DNA from: an uncultured Eggerthellaceae bacterium
GTDB taxonomy: Bacteria; Actinomycetota; Coriobacteriia; Coriobacteriales; Eggerthellaceae
DNA length: 64,000 bases
Reading direction: 5' to 3'
Assembly (NCBI GenBank): GCA_910588905.1
Contig: CAJURZ010000014.1
Coordinates: 1 to 64,000, forward strand
In this document: one piece after another, positions 52,501 to 61,430 of the stretch
How the letters are laid out: each line of letters opens with the position of its first letter
Numbering within the stretch: position 1 is the stretch's first letter
Made by a program: the position numbers and the translations under genes
The notes under the pieces: generated by a model
What the model was told of the DNA's origin: nothing
Database searches by the model: none
What the model saw: only the letters and a program-made list of their open reading frames with translations

Positions 52501-54013
52501 ACCGGATGACTCCTTAGGCGCGCTCCCCTTCGACACCTACCGGCTGACTGAACTGAGGAGCACTTCCAATGCAGGCTATGACCTGATCGAGCTGGATGGC
52601 ATCAAGGTGACCGCCCATGGCCTCAGCATCCCCCTGGGAGACCTGGAGGACCGCATCACACCGCCCCCGGCCATCACCACCTATGCCACCAATGCCGCCG
52701 ATGCCTCCAAGCACCTCTTCCCTGACCCGGAGGTCACCATCACCGACAGGATAGACTACTGCAATCTGACTCCCGGCCACGAGTACCGCTTCACGGGGCA
52801 TCTGATGGATGCTGAAAGCGGAGAGGCCCTGATAGGAACTGACGGCTCTCCCGTCACGACGAGCATCATCCATGCACCCGTAGCCTCTTCAGGCAGCTGT
52901 GAGGTATCGTTCACCCTTGATGCCACCGCTCTCGGCGGGAAGCGGATCGTCTGCTTCGAGACCGTGGCCGATGGAGCCACCGACGAGGTGATCGCCCGCC
53001 ACGAGGAGCTCTCCGACGCTGGCCAGAGCCTGGATGTGATAGAGCCGAGGATCAGCACCTACGCCACCAACCTTGTCACGGGAACGAAGGAGGTGGTCTC
53101 AGGGGATGTCCTGTCCATAGAAGACGCTGTGAGCTACAGCGGATTGCAGGAAGGAGTGGAATACACCCTTCAGGGAGCCCTCATGAGGAAGACGAACCAA
53201 GAGGACGGCACCGTCTCTGCCCAACCCGTGCAGGATGAGGAGGGCAAGCCGCTCACCTGCTCTGTGACCTTCACGCCTACCTCGCATACCGGCCGCACCG
53301 ATGTATCCTTCACCCTGGATGCATCATCACTGGAAGACGGCACAGACCTCGTGGTCTATGAGACCCTCTTCAAGGATGGGCGCGCTGTGGTCATCCACGA
53401 GGACCCGACCAATGACGCCCAAACGGTCACCCTGCGCACGCCCCGGATACGGACCCATGCCTTCGAGGCGCGCAGCGGAGAGGCCATCTGCCCACCGGAT
53501 ACCCAGACCGTCGTGACCGACGAGATCATCTACGAAGCCTTGGAGGTAGGCAAGACCTACACCGCCTTCGGCACCCTCATGGTAGTGACCGATGGGCACG
53601 AGGGAACCATCTCTGCCGCTCCCCTGCTCGATGATGCAGGCAATAAGATCACCGGATCGCACACCTTCGTGCCCAGCACACCCGAAGGCAGCATCTTCGT
53701 TGACTTCGAGGTGAGCACCCAGGACCTCCCGGGAGCAAGATTAGTGGCCTTCGAGCGCCTCACCTGCGAAGGACGCATCGTGGCAGCCCACGAAGACCCC
53801 GCCGCAGAGAGCCAGACGGTCTGGGTAGAAGACGATCAAGAACCAGGACCGCCCGCTCCTGCCAGGAGCACGGGCGGGAAGCTACCCCGAACAGGGGACG
53901 GAACGCCTCTCGGGCTCTTCACGCTGATGGCTGCAGTGGCCCTCGGCGGGGCATTCCTCTTCCGAAAGCGCCTTCGTCTCAAAGCAGGGAGCAGCGCTCA
54001 CCGCCAGCCGTGA
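49526..54013 (+). CDS. LPXTG-type surface protein with SpaA-like and VaFE repeats
   Basis: Sortase-anchored adhesin or pilin-like protein of 1495 aa, outside the cell. The ATG at 49526 follows AAGGAG. N-terminal Sec signal after RRRRWPERL; a large N-terminal region of about 500 residues rich in Trp/Tyr/Asn; SpaA/Cna-B-like domains starting about 541, 644, 778 and 895; three VaFE repeats beginning about 1046, 1172 and 1306, each beginning ITTYATN-like and ending in a Gln segment, of the type that forms Thr-Gln ester or isopeptide crosslinks; LPRTG at 1453-1457, a hydrophobic helix, and a basic tail. The gene interrupts the dxr-rseP operon on the opposite strand. Confidence 0.9.
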   Translation: MTTTNVGRRRRWPERLVKALLVLALAFSPSWAGASPSEADGIQPDGQESFIPAHPTRDACLEQGLDEGLAPATEPPLLKKAAAWLTGTELSSFEESGHSLFLKTTLLDAPAAGTDVTFDAVYGRDDWMSLIAGQYDSTLDLLDPGDGSDYLVALAAAPALNKVGSTTDHTFAELSHEGVVIEGAHLDYATGIAYVPKSLYRDDDGEVPFACQLQLLVPTTVGEAAPSKTDVRITCHDPRVRPVADQTVGSSSFDVTTKIPVATPDTAGYLTLADLHVRVNDSTDEMALEENVNAFWDAATGELELALSPQTLLQVSVEIDAPGLMDLMAVPAIATSTSDLAYVPDVVFDSLNLDTLTPGRVIPFDSYINYWWAHPDPNDFQWHACVNSGAYCYSWISDPDALYEYIAWTEGADWSGVADRDVSNFWVDANASQASRHYFNYIFEFWSWTWEDQNFHSEKWPVNNPYNYGADFASFGLQCSHVKNPVGNGPVQDDGNGRMALRVLEVNQETARPYVVLGFVGPSVANQPGVGIYKFEIQASGDIQLTKTSADPTITQGNGSYSFEGIIYDVFLDPNCTSHVCSVTLDGQGHGLSKKLKEGTYYLRENAASVQGRGFAWDAKVVPVQVQKGQTTEASASDAPQSYGPGLLVRKVDSVTANGTPQGDGTLEGARFRVEHFGTVTTDGSKLPATPLRTWVFSTDETGCLFLDEAHWVSGDDLYRTASGDVCLPLGTLTIQEVSAPEGYRLDSRVFVIPLPSSGLGATIPFTQTTTVSEEILRGGVLIEKRDAESLLQSPLGSASLDGTTFAITNKSPEAVSVNGVMYEPGEVVMTITAEGGSAQTAADALPYGTYGLKETAAGEGYLASDTRERSFQIREAGAIVAFAREEAALDQVKRGDLDFRKVLATDQSRLGRIPFLLESKTTGERHVLVSDENGIVNTAAAWKPHTVATNGNDPALAGIEGEGSPQPIEADTLDLDAGCWFGLTTEGDITAPDDSLGALPFDTYRLTELRSTSNAGYDLIELDGIKVTAHGLSIPLGDLEDRITPPPAITTYATNAADASKHLFPDPEVTITDRIDYCNLTPGHEYRFTGHLMDAESGEALIGTDGSPVTTSIIHAPVASSGSCEVSFTLDATALGGKRIVCFETVADGATDEVIARHEELSDAGQSLDVIEPRISTYATNLVTGTKEVVSGDVLSIEDAVSYSGLQEGVEYTLQGALMRKTNQEDGTVSAQPVQDEEGKPLTCSVTFTPTSHTGRTDVSFTLDASSLEDGTDLVVYETLFKDGRAVVIHEDPTNDAQTVTLRTPRIRTHAFEARSGEAICPPDTQTVVTDEIIYEALEVGKTYTAFGTLMVVTDGHEGTISAAPLLDDAGNKITGSHTFVPSTPEGSIFVDFEVSTQDLPGARLVAFERLTCEGRIVAAHEDPAAESQTVWVEDDQEPGPPAPARSTGGKLPRTGDGTPLGLFTLMAAVALGGAFLFRKRLRLKAGSSAHRQP

Positions 54014-54023
54014 ACGTCTAGGA

Positions 54024-55142
54024 TCACCGCTTGGCCCGGAGGAACGCTTCGGCTCTCCTCCGGGAATCCTCATCCACCTCCACGAGCTGTTCGAAGCTCT
54101 GAACAGGAGCCGTATCATGAGACTCCATCACCTGTTGGACGCAGGCAGGGATATCCAAGAAGCCGCAAGATCCTTCGAGGAATGCCGCCACCGCCACCTC
54201 GTTGGCCGCGTTCATGGCACAGGGCAGCGTCCCGCCCCTGGTGCCCGCCTGGATGGCAAGGCTCAGACAGGGGAAGCGCTCTAGATCAGGAGCGGCCAGG
54301 TCCAAGGAGCCCATGGTGCGGAAATCCACCGCTTCAGCCGGAGAAGGCCATCGGTCGGGCCAGCTCAAAGCGTACTGGATGGGAATGCGCATGTCCGTAG
54401 CCCCCAAGTGCGCCTTGACGGACCCGTCGGTGAATTCCACCATGGAATGGATGGCGCTCTGGGGTTGCACGAGCACCTCTATGCGATCGTAGGGCATCTG
54501 GAAGAGATGATGGGCTTCGATGACCTCAAGTCCCTTGTTCATCAGCGTGGATGAATCAATGGTGATCTTGCGCCCCATGTTCCAGGTGGGATGCGCCAGA
54601 GCATCGGCTGCCGTAACGTGCGCGAGCGCTTCTTGGCTCTTGCCCCGGAATGGCCCTCCCGAAGCGGTCACCCACAGGCGGCTCACCTGAGCAGCATCCT
54701 CCCCCACCAAGCATTGGTAGATGGCACCATGCTCGGAATCGATGGGCATGAGGGTGCCCGGCTCCTGAGCCATCGGCATGATGAGGTCTCCCCCCACCAC
54801 CAATGATTCCTTGTTCGCCAGCGCCAGCACGCGTCCGCTCTCAAGCGTCTTGAGGCTGGCTGCCAAGCCCGCCGCCCCCACCAGGGCATTGACCACCACA
54901 TCCACATCATCCCGTTCAAGGAGGGAAAGGGCCTCCTCAACCCCCACGGCGCTCGCTTGCACCTGGAACTCTTGGGCCTGCTCTTCCATGAGGCGGATAT
55001 GAGAATGACAGGAGAGCCCCATCACCTGGAGCTTATCCGGATGCATCCGGCAGACATCCAGCGTCTGCCTGCCGATGGAACCGGTGGAGCCGAGGATGAC
55101 GATGCGCTTCGCGCGGCCGTCAGGACCGTCAGAGAACGCCAT
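54024..55142 (-). CDS. dxr: 1-deoxy-D-xylulose 5-phosphate reductoisomerase
   Basis: First committed enzyme of the MEP pathway, 372 aa. NADPH loop GSTGSIGRQTLDV near residue 18, metal-binding ESLVVGG, DSEH (IDSEHGAIY), SGGPFRG and MNAANEVAVAAF. Its start overlaps cdsA by 14 bases. Next gene downstream is the inverted surface-protein gene instead of the expected rseP. Confidence 0.97.
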   Translation of the reverse strand: MAFSDGPDGRAKRIVILGSTGSIGRQTLDVCRMHPDKLQVMGLSCHSHIRLMEEQAQEFQVQASAVGVEEALSLLERDDVDVVVNALVGAAGLAASLKTLESGRVLALANKESLVVGGDLIMPMAQEPGTLMPIDSEHGAIYQCLVGEDAAQVSRLWVTASGGPFRGKSQEALAHVTAADALAHPTWNMGRKITIDSSTLMNKGLEVIEAHHLFQMPYDRIEVLVQPQSAIHSMVEFTDGSVKAHLGATDMRIPIQYALSWPDRWPSPAEAVDFRTMGSLDLAAPDLERFPCLSLAIQAGTRGGTLPCAMNAANEVAVAAFLEGSCGFLDIPACVQQVMESHDTAPVQSFEQLVEVDEDSRRRAEAFLRAKR

Positions 55143-56367
55143 AGGGTATGCAACCTCCTAGGAGCAGCAGGATAGCAGCGGTGATGGATGCCAGGAAGAG
55201 GGAATCGCACCTGTCTAACAGGCCGCCGTGACCCGGCATCATGGTGCCGGAATCCTTGAAGCCGGAATTGCGCTTGATGCGACTCTCCGCCAGATCGCCC
55301 AAGACCTCCATCATCCCGCACAGGGCACCGAAGAGGATGGCCTGCCAAAGGGTCATCTGGATACCGGGGATGAAGGTCAAGACCACCCAGAACACACACG
55401 ATCCCACAAGACCTGCGAAGAACCCTTCCCAGCTCTTCTTGGGACTCGTGCGAGGGGCCAGCTTGTGCCTGCCGAACTTGCGGCCGATCAGATAGGCGAA
55501 GGCGTCATTGGCCCATACGCTGAGGAACAGCGTGAGCAGCGCCACTCCTCCCCAGGGGTCTCCGAGCGCATGACGGATGACCACCAATCCGCACAGGAGC
55601 AGGCCCGTATAGGCCGCCCCGAACAGGCTCACGCCCACATCCGGGACCCGAGCGCGCAGCCAGAACACATACCAGATGAGCAGGGCCAGTAGCGTGATGA
55701 TGGTCACCACCATAGCTCCAGCCAGTCCCCAGAAGTACATTGCAGGGATATAGAGCACCGCTCCTGTGATGCCGATGGCCTCGTTGGGCAGCTTCGCATC
55801 AGATCGGAGCATGTAGAAGAACTCGCCAGCGCAGATGCCCGCCACCACCATGAGATAGATCATAGTGGGGATATCTCCCGCCAAAAGGCAACCGATGGTC
55901 ACGAGCGTGTAGATCAACCCCGTCCTGAACCGCACTTGGAGGTCAGAGGGGTTCTTCAGCTTCTCAGGGGCCTTCTTGATGGCGCTCGTCTTGATGCGAT
56001 CCCTTGTCTGCGCCCGCTTCTCCTTGCGCTCTGCGCGCTTGGCCCGCTGATCCGGTGTGGGCTCGTATCGCCACGGAGGCCCATCCGGAGCATCTTCCGG
56101 TGAATAGACCAGCTCTGGCTCACGAGCCACATCCCTCTCGAGGAAATCAGCGGCCGTGAACATCTCATCCGTTCCCTGATCTCGTCGAGCGCGCTCCTGT
56201 TGGATCAAGAGGATCGTCTGCTGATGGAGCCGCCGACGAGCAACCATCTGCCTATCGGTCAGACCGCATTGCAGCACATCCTCAAGGGTGAGGATCTCAT
56301 CTTCGCTGCAACACGCCCGAGAGGAAAGCTCTTCGGTACCCTTGGTCAGATCCAGCTCCGCATCCAT
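55129..56367 (-). CDS. cdsA: Phosphatidate cytidylyltransferase with N-terminal extension
   Basis: Makes CDP-diacylglycerol for phospholipid synthesis. 412 aa, about 140 more than normal. The extra N-terminus (residues 1-145) is charged, Arg/Lys/Glu-rich and cytoplasmic. The rest is the polytopic CdsA core with SPKKSWEGFFAG and the hallmark LAESRIKRNSGFKDSG...PGHGGLLDRCDS. Its ATG overlaps the uppS stop (TGATG). Confidence 0.93.
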   Translation of the reverse strand: MDAELDLTKGTEELSSRACCSEDEILTLEDVLQCGLTDRQMVARRRLHQQTILLIQQERARRDQGTDEMFTAADFLERDVAREPELVYSPEDAPDGPPWRYEPTPDQRAKRAERKEKRAQTRDRIKTSAIKKAPEKLKNPSDLQVRFRTGLIYTLVTIGCLLAGDIPTMIYLMVVAGICAGEFFYMLRSDAKLPNEAIGITGAVLYIPAMYFWGLAGAMVVTIITLLALLIWYVFWLRARVPDVGVSLFGAAYTGLLLCGLVVIRHALGDPWGGVALLTLFLSVWANDAFAYLIGRKFGRHKLAPRTSPKKSWEGFFAGLVGSCVFWVVLTFIPGIQMTLWQAILFGALCGMMEVLGDLAESRIKRNSGFKDSGTMMPGHGGLLDRCDSLFLASITAAILLLLGGCIPYGVL

Positions 56368-57140
56368 CAGAGGCCGCCGAACCGTCTGTCCCTATCCTGA
56401 TACTCAAGCAGGCAGCGCAGGAGCTCGTAGCGATCGAAATCCGGCCAGAGGACATCAGTGCAGATGAGCTCGGCATAGGCAGCCTGCCACAAGAGGAAGT
56501 TCGAGAGGCGCATCTCTCCACTGGTGCGGATGATGAGCTCAGGGTCTGGCACATCGGAGGTGTAGAGCTTCTTGGCGAAGGTAACCTCATCGATGCTGTC
56601 GGGATCGAAGCTGCTTCCGATGGTTGATGCCTCCTGGGCGAGCAGCCGCGCAGCGCGGACGATCTCATTCCGGCTCCCATAGTTCACTGCAACCACCAGC
56701 GTCATGCCATCGTTGCCGCGGGTTCGCTCCCATGCCTCTTCGAAGGCCTGACGCGTGGCATCTGGCAGCGCTGTCATGTCTCCGATGGTCATGACGCGCA
56801 CGCCCTCTGCGTCCAGCGCATCCACCTCCGCCAGCATCGTCTGGGCGAAGAGCTCCATGAGCCCATCCACCTCATCTTCCGGACGCTTCCAGTTCTCCGT
56901 GGAGAACGAATAGATGGTGAGGTACCTCACACCCAGGTCAGAGGCTGCACGAATGGTCTCACGCACGGCTTCGATGCCTGCCTTGTGGCCGCGCAGACGG
57001 TTCATCATGCGCTTCTTCGCCCAACGGCCATTTCCATCCATGATAACGGCGAGGTGCTGAGGGATGCGTGCATGATCGAGCGCCTCGGGACGAAGCCCTT
57101 GAGGCGGGTTCGGGAATATGTCTTCTAGTCCTTTATTCAA
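56367..57140 (-). CDS. uppS: Undecaprenyl diphosphate synthase (cis-isoprenyl transferase)
   Basis: Builds the C55 lipid carrier precursor from FPP/IPP. 257 aa. MDGNGRWAKK catalytic loop, HKAGIEAVRE, YSFSTENWKRP and the C-terminal RTSGEMRLSNFLLWQAAYAE. An N-terminal Pro-rich segment of about 30 residues is extra. Stop overlaps the cdsA ATG; 30 bases after frr. Confidence 0.96.
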   Translation of the reverse strand: MNKGLEDIFPNPPQGLRPEALDHARIPQHLAVIMDGNGRWAKKRMMNRLRGHKAGIEAVRETIRAASDLGVRYLTIYSFSTENWKRPEDEVDGLMELFAQTMLAEVDALDAEGVRVMTIGDMTALPDATRQAFEEAWERTRGNDGMTLVVAVNYGSRNEIVRAARLLAQEASTIGSSFDPDSIDEVTFAKKLYTSDVPDPELIIRTSGEMRLSNFLLWQAAYAELICTDVLWPDFDRYELLRCLLEYQDRDRRFGGL

Positions 57141-57170
57141 CCTTATACGGGATCACGATGAGCAGATGCT

Positions 57171-57734
57171 CTAGACCTCCATGATATCTGCTTCCTTCTT
57201 CTTCAGCGCCTCATCCACCGAAGCGATGTGAGCATCGGTCATCTTCTGGACCTGCTCTTCAGCCCTGCGACCCTCATCCTCAGGAAGCCCATCGTTCTTC
57301 TGGGCCTTCTCTATATCTGCGTTGCCATCGCGACGCGCATTGCGAATGGCCACGCGGCATTCCTCCGCATACTTGCTGCACATCTTCGCCAGCTCACGAC
57401 GGCGCTCCTCAGTGAGGGCGGGGAACGGCAGGCGGATGACAGACCCGTCGTTGTTCGGCGTAACGCCCAGATCGCTCTCGAGGATAGCGCGTTCGATATC
57501 CTTCAGAGCGGACTTGTCCCAAGGCTCGATCACCAGCAAATGGGCATCCGGGCTCTTGATGCCAGCCATCTGGTTCACCGGCGTGGGAGTGCCATAGTAA
57601 TCAACGGTGATGCGGTCGAGCACCATCGCGTTCGCCCGCCCCGTGCGCACGCTAGCGAAATTGTCATGGAGTGCGGACAGAGAGCGATCCATGCGCTCTT
57701 CCACCTTCAGCAAGATCTCATCTACGTCTGCCAT
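57171..57734 (-). CDS. frr: Ribosome recycling factor
   Basis: Splits post-termination ribosomes with EF-G. 187 aa, normal length. The start ATG at 57734 gives MADVDEILLKVEERM; an upstream in-frame region has no similarity. SVRTGRAN and LPFPALTEERRRELAKM are family signatures. Between pyrH and uppS as usual. Confidence 0.96.
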   Translation of the reverse strand: MADVDEILLKVEERMDRSLSALHDNFASVRTGRANAMVLDRITVDYYGTPTPVNQMAGIKSPDAHLLVIEPWDKSALKDIERAILESDLGVTPNNDGSVIRLPFPALTEERRRELAKMCSKYAEECRVAIRNARRDGNADIEKAQKNDGLPEDEGRRAEEQVQKMTDAHIASVDEALKKKEADIMEV

Positions 57735-57817
57735 GCCTGGGACCGCCTTTCTCGAAATGAGCACCAAGGCTTATCTGCCTGGGCTCTCTTAGCCTATCTC
57801 CTGCAGCGGGGCGTGGA

Positions 57818-58555
57818 TCACTGATCACCCATGCCGTCCGAATACACCACGGTTCCGATATCCTCTCCCTTGAGGGCGCGCTTGATATTGCCCCGCTGAG
57901 TGAGGTCGAACACGATCATGGGGATGTCGTTATCCATGCACAATGAGGTTGCCGTGGCATCCATGACGTTGAGCCCCTGGCTCAAGACCTCCATGTAGGT
58001 GATGGTATCGTAGCGCCTCGCATCTTCATTCTGCTTCGGATCCGAGTCATAGACGCCATCCACCTTCGTTGCCTTCATCAAGCAGTCCACGTCCAGCTCA
58101 CAGGCTCGCAGCGCTGCAGTGGTATCGGTGGTGAAGTAAGGATTGCCGGTGCCTGCCGCCAAGATGACCACGCGGCCCTTCTCCAGATGGCGCACTGCCC
58201 GGCGGCGGATGTAGGGTTCGCTGACCTCTTGCATATTGATGGCGCTCTGCACCCGCGAGAACACCCCATGGCGCTCGAAGGCATCTTGGAGGGCCAACGC
58301 GTTCATGACCGTAGCCAACATGCCGATGTAGTCAGCCTGGGCGCGATCCATGCCTTCGGCTGATCCGGAAAGGCCACGGAAGATGTTGCCACCACCCACG
58401 ACGACAGCCAGCTGCACCCCGTCTTCGACGATCTCTGCGATCTGCTCGGCCAAATCATCCACCACTTTCGGATCGATGCCGTAGCCCAGATCCCCTGCGA
58501 GCGCCTCACCGGAAAGCTTGAGGAGCACGCGATCGTATTCGTATCCGTCAGACAT
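57818..58555 (-). CDS. pyrH: Uridylate kinase
   Basis: UMP kinase, 245 aa. LKLSGEALAG, AVVVGGGNIFRG, FTTDTTAALRA and MEVLSQGLNVMDATA are conserved. Heads the pyrH-frr-uppS-cdsA-dxr series. Typical of this family it is hexameric and UTP-regulated; that is family knowledge. Confidence 0.96.
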   Translation of the reverse strand: MSDGYEYDRVLLKLSGEALAGDLGYGIDPKVVDDLAEQIAEIVEDGVQLAVVVGGGNIFRGLSGSAEGMDRAQADYIGMLATVMNALALQDAFERHGVFSRVQSAINMQEVSEPYIRRRAVRHLEKGRVVILAAGTGNPYFTTDTTAALRACELDVDCLMKATKVDGVYDSDPKQNEDARRYDTITYMEVLSQGLNVMDATATSLCMDNDIPMIVFDLTQRGNIKRALKGEDIGTVVYSDGMGDQ

Positions 58556-58649
58556 GACCTGTATCGTCCTCTCGCCCTAGGTCTCTATGAATGGATACAT
58601 GATACCCGAATGCGCGAAGGTGACATGCGGGCAGGCCCTAAGAATGAGG

Positions 58650-58676
58650 AAAGGCGGGCAATGCCCGCCTTTCGCA
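58650..58676. terminator. Hairpin downstream of htrA
   Basis: Perfect 10-bp stem AAAGGCGGGC with complement around AAT (58650-58672). It lies 22 bases past the htrA stop and upstream of pyrH. On the minus strand it is followed by TTTCC, a weak U-tract; probably the htrA terminator. Confidence 0.6.
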
Positions 58677-58694
58677 TGCTTGGTCTTCTATGGC

Positions 58695-60215
58695 TTATCT
58701 CCCGAACAAGTCGTTCAGATCGAGCGTTCCTGACCCTCCGTTCGATCCGCTACCCAAGCCGCCGTTCTGCTGCTGTTGCAGCTTCTGGGCTGCTTTCGCC
58801 TTCTGGGAGGCCTCATCGGATCCCAGGGTCACCTGGAATTCCTTCATCTCCCCATCGCGGTTCACGGTGATAGTGACGGTATCTCCCGGCGCCTTCGTGC
58901 GCACATCCATCATGAGATCGCTGGCCGACGATACCTCTTGACCATCGAATGCAGTGATGATGTCCCCCTTTTCGATGCCCGCCTCCGCAGCACCGCTGCC
59001 TTCGATGACGTTGGAGACATAGGCGCCTTCGCTAGCGGAGAAGCCATAGCGCTCAGCAATGGAGGCATTCACATTAGACAGATTCACACCCAGCTGCGCA
59101 TGGGTGGGCTCTTTGCCGGCGATGATGTCCTTGGCAAGGCCGATGGCGTAGTTGGAAGGGATGGCGAATCCGACGCCTGAATAGTTGCCTGAATAGCTGG
59201 TGATGAGCGTGTTGATGCCCACGAGCTGTCCATCATCATCGACCAAAGCACCTCCGGAATTGCCCGGATTGATGGCCGCATCGGTCTGGATCAGATTCGG
59301 ATAGATGACCATCTCATCTGACTGACCGGTATATTGGGATTGGTCCATGATCTGAGAGCGGCTGGTAGCAGAGATGATGCCCGTAGCCACTGACTGCTCC
59401 AACCCAAACGGGCTGCCGATGGACATGACCCACTGCCCGATCTTGATGGCGTCAGAATCCGCTACTTCGATGGGCGTGAGATCGGTCACGTCCTTAGCCT
59501 TCAGCACAGCCACGTCAGAGCTCGCATCGGTTCCCACGAGGTCAGCTTCATAGGTGTTGCCCTCGATGACCACCTCGAAGCGAGAGCCACCGGAGACCAC
59601 ATGGTTGTTGGTGATGATGTAGCCATCCGCGGAGAGGACCACGCCGCTGCCCAGGCCAGCAGCAGTCTCTCCTTGATCCATGCTGTCGCCATAGAAGTAG
59701 TCATAGAGGGGGTCTCCGGTAGAAGCGCTTCCCTCAGCGAAGACGTTGATGGAAGCCACGGAAGGCAAGCATTTGTCTGCCACGGCCTCCGCCAGGGTGG
59801 CTTCAGCCTCCGTTGCCTCGATGCTCCCCGCCACCGATGAGCCCAGGTTGACCTCGTTGGCGGATCGGTTGAACACCCCCGCCGCCCCAGCGATGCCGAA
59901 GGCGAGCATGCAGGCTACAGCGGCGCCCGCGAAGCCAAGGAGGAACGTCTTGCCCGAAGAAGGTTTGCCCTGAGGAGCAGCCTTGGGTGCCGGAGCAGGA
60001 GCCGGAACGCCCTGGGGGCGCGTGGGCTGCTGAGCATGCTGGGCGTGGTGCGGCTGCGAGACCGGTTGAGTTACCTCAGCAGCGCTCGGTTGGGACTGCT
60101 GGGGCTGAGGTGCTGCCTGGGGCTGTGGCACACCATAAGCTTCATGATAGCTTGAGGGGATTGCACCCTCGCTTTGTGGATGAGGGGGGTTCTGGCCGTA
60201 AGGGTTCTCGGTCAT
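58695..60215 (-). CDS. htrA: HtrA/DegP-like serine protease with PDZ domain
   Basis: Membrane-anchored surface serine protease, 506 aa, start at 60215 after AAGGAG. A Gln/Pro-rich cytoplasmic N-terminus of about 80 residues, one transmembrane helix (about 90-115), trypsin-like domain with triad His205 (TNNHVV), Asp234 (SSDVAV), Ser320 (NPGNSGG), and one PDZ domain (about 385-475). Quality control of exported proteins. Ends with a Gln/Gly-rich tail. Divergent from the DUF2510 gene. Confidence 0.93.
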   Translation of the reverse strand: MTENPYGQNPPHPQSEGAIPSSYHEAYGVPQPQAAPQPQQSQPSAAEVTQPVSQPHHAQHAQQPTRPQGVPAPAPAPKAAPQGKPSSGKTFLLGFAGAAVACMLAFGIAGAAGVFNRSANEVNLGSSVAGSIEATEAEATLAEAVADKCLPSVASINVFAEGSASTGDPLYDYFYGDSMDQGETAAGLGSGVVLSADGYIITNNHVVSGGSRFEVVIEGNTYEADLVGTDASSDVAVLKAKDVTDLTPIEVADSDAIKIGQWVMSIGSPFGLEQSVATGIISATSRSQIMDQSQYTGQSDEMVIYPNLIQTDAAINPGNSGGALVDDDGQLVGINTLITSYSGNYSGVGFAIPSNYAIGLAKDIIAGKEPTHAQLGVNLSNVNASIAERYGFSASEGAYVSNVIEGSGAAEAGIEKGDIITAFDGQEVSSASDLMMDVRTKAPGDTVTITVNRDGEMKEFQVTLGSDEASQKAKAAQKLQQQQNGGLGSGSNGGSGTLDLNDLFGR

Positions 60216-60294
60216 AGCTCTTCTCCTTTCGTGATGCTGGAGAGAACCTACCATGGCTTCATCATCCGCAAGCGATGAACGGCGAATCGTCACG

Positions 60295-60325
60295 TTCGTT
60301 TTACGAAAATACACCGTATGGTGTA
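60295..60325. promoter_or_regulatory. Tandem inverted repeats in the htrA / DUF2510 divergent region
   Basis: TTCGT-TTT-ACGAA (60295-60307) and TACACC-GTAT-GGTGTA (60310-60325) are two perfect palindromes, three bases apart. On the plus strand a TATACT at 60372-60377 could be the -10 for the DUF2510 gene. The regulator is not known; heat or envelope stress control of htrA is the natural guess. Confidence 0.45.
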
Positions 60326-60406
60326 CATCCAGTAGATTAGGCCCGTACGCACGGGGGATCCACATTTGGTTTATACTCATGATCGCATCCTCAAGAAAGG
60401 ATCATC

Positions 60407-61417
60407 ATGGACTTCCAAGCAGGTTGGTACCCAGACCCTTCGGGCAATCCGTACATCCTTCGCTGGTGGAATGGTGTCCAATGGACTGAGCACACCGCCA
60501 TGAACACTCCTCCCCCGCCTGCGCAAGGCGCTCCAGGCTCTTTCGCTCCCAATGATCCTAGTGCCCTTCAATCTCAAGCCACCTATCAAGAGCAGTCGTT
60601 CGCAGGCTACACACAACCCGCTGTCCAGCAGCAACAGCCCGTGCAAACCTCGCCCACCGGAAGATCCGCCTGCGGCATCACGGGCCTGGTGCTGGGCATC
60701 ATCGCCGCTGCCACCTGCTTCATCCCCATCATCAACAACTTCTCGGCCCTGATCGCTCTTGTCGGTCTCGTGTTCGCCATCGTCGGCACCGTTGCCTGCT
60801 TCCGACGCCGAAAGAGCGGCAAGGCCCTGTCACTGGCAGGGCTGATCCTTTGCGTGGTCGCGTTCATCTTGGTGCTCGTCACCCAGATGATCTACAGTGC
60901 GGCCCTGGAGGAGATGGCGAACGAATTGAGCCCATCCATAACAAGCTATCCGACCTCGAATGGATCCCCTTCGAACGACACCTCCACCCCAGGAGGATCC
61001 TCTGGCCCCTCAACGAACAGCGATCCCTCTTCGTCATCCCAGCCGAGTGCCACCACCGATCTGTCCCTGGGAACGCCCGTCACGTATTCGAATGGGCTCA
61101 TGGTTTCCGTCGATTCCGTAGAGAGCGGTCTCACGATGAGCTACTCGGACAAAGAGGTGACCTGCATCACTGTCACCTATGTGAACAATGGCCAGGAGAA
61201 GGTATCCTTCAATGCCTACGAATGGGCCGGTGAGGATGCCCAAGGAGCCCAGCGATCTCAGACCTTCTACACCGAAGGGACCAATGAACTCCATTCGGGA
61301 GAGCTCTCACCCGGTGGAACGGTCACAGGTAATGTGTACTTCGAAAGCCCTATCTCGAAGGTGGTCTTCCAAGAGAGCTTCTGGTCTGACGAAGAAGCAA
61401 CCTGGATCGTTTCCTGA
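60407..61417 (+). CDS. DUF2510 membrane protein with DUF4352-like domain
   Basis: 336-aa protein. Residues 1-30 form DUF2510 (GWYPDPSG...RWWNGVQWTEH), common in actinobacterial membrane proteins; then a Gln/Pro linker; three hydrophobic segments (about 86-165) like DUF4190; then a Ser/Pro/Thr linker and an extracellular immunoglobulin-like domain (220-336), similar to DUF4352/DUF5067. No enzyme motif. AAAGG precedes the ATG. Function unknown; neighbour htrA suggests the envelope. Confidence 0.8.
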   Translation: MDFQAGWYPDPSGNPYILRWWNGVQWTEHTAMNTPPPPAQGAPGSFAPNDPSALQSQATYQEQSFAGYTQPAVQQQQPVQTSPTGRSACGITGLVLGIIAAATCFIPIINNFSALIALVGLVFAIVGTVACFRRRKSGKALSLAGLILCVVAFILVLVTQMIYSAALEEMANELSPSITSYPTSNGSPSNDTSTPGGSSGPSTNSDPSSSSQPSATTDLSLGTPVTYSNGLMVSVDSVESGLTMSYSDKEVTCITVTYVNNGQEKVSFNAYEWAGEDAQGAQRSQTFYTEGTNELHSGELSPGGTVTGNVYFESPISKVVFQESFWSDEEATWIVS

Positions 61418-61430
61418 AGCTGATGCTGCC

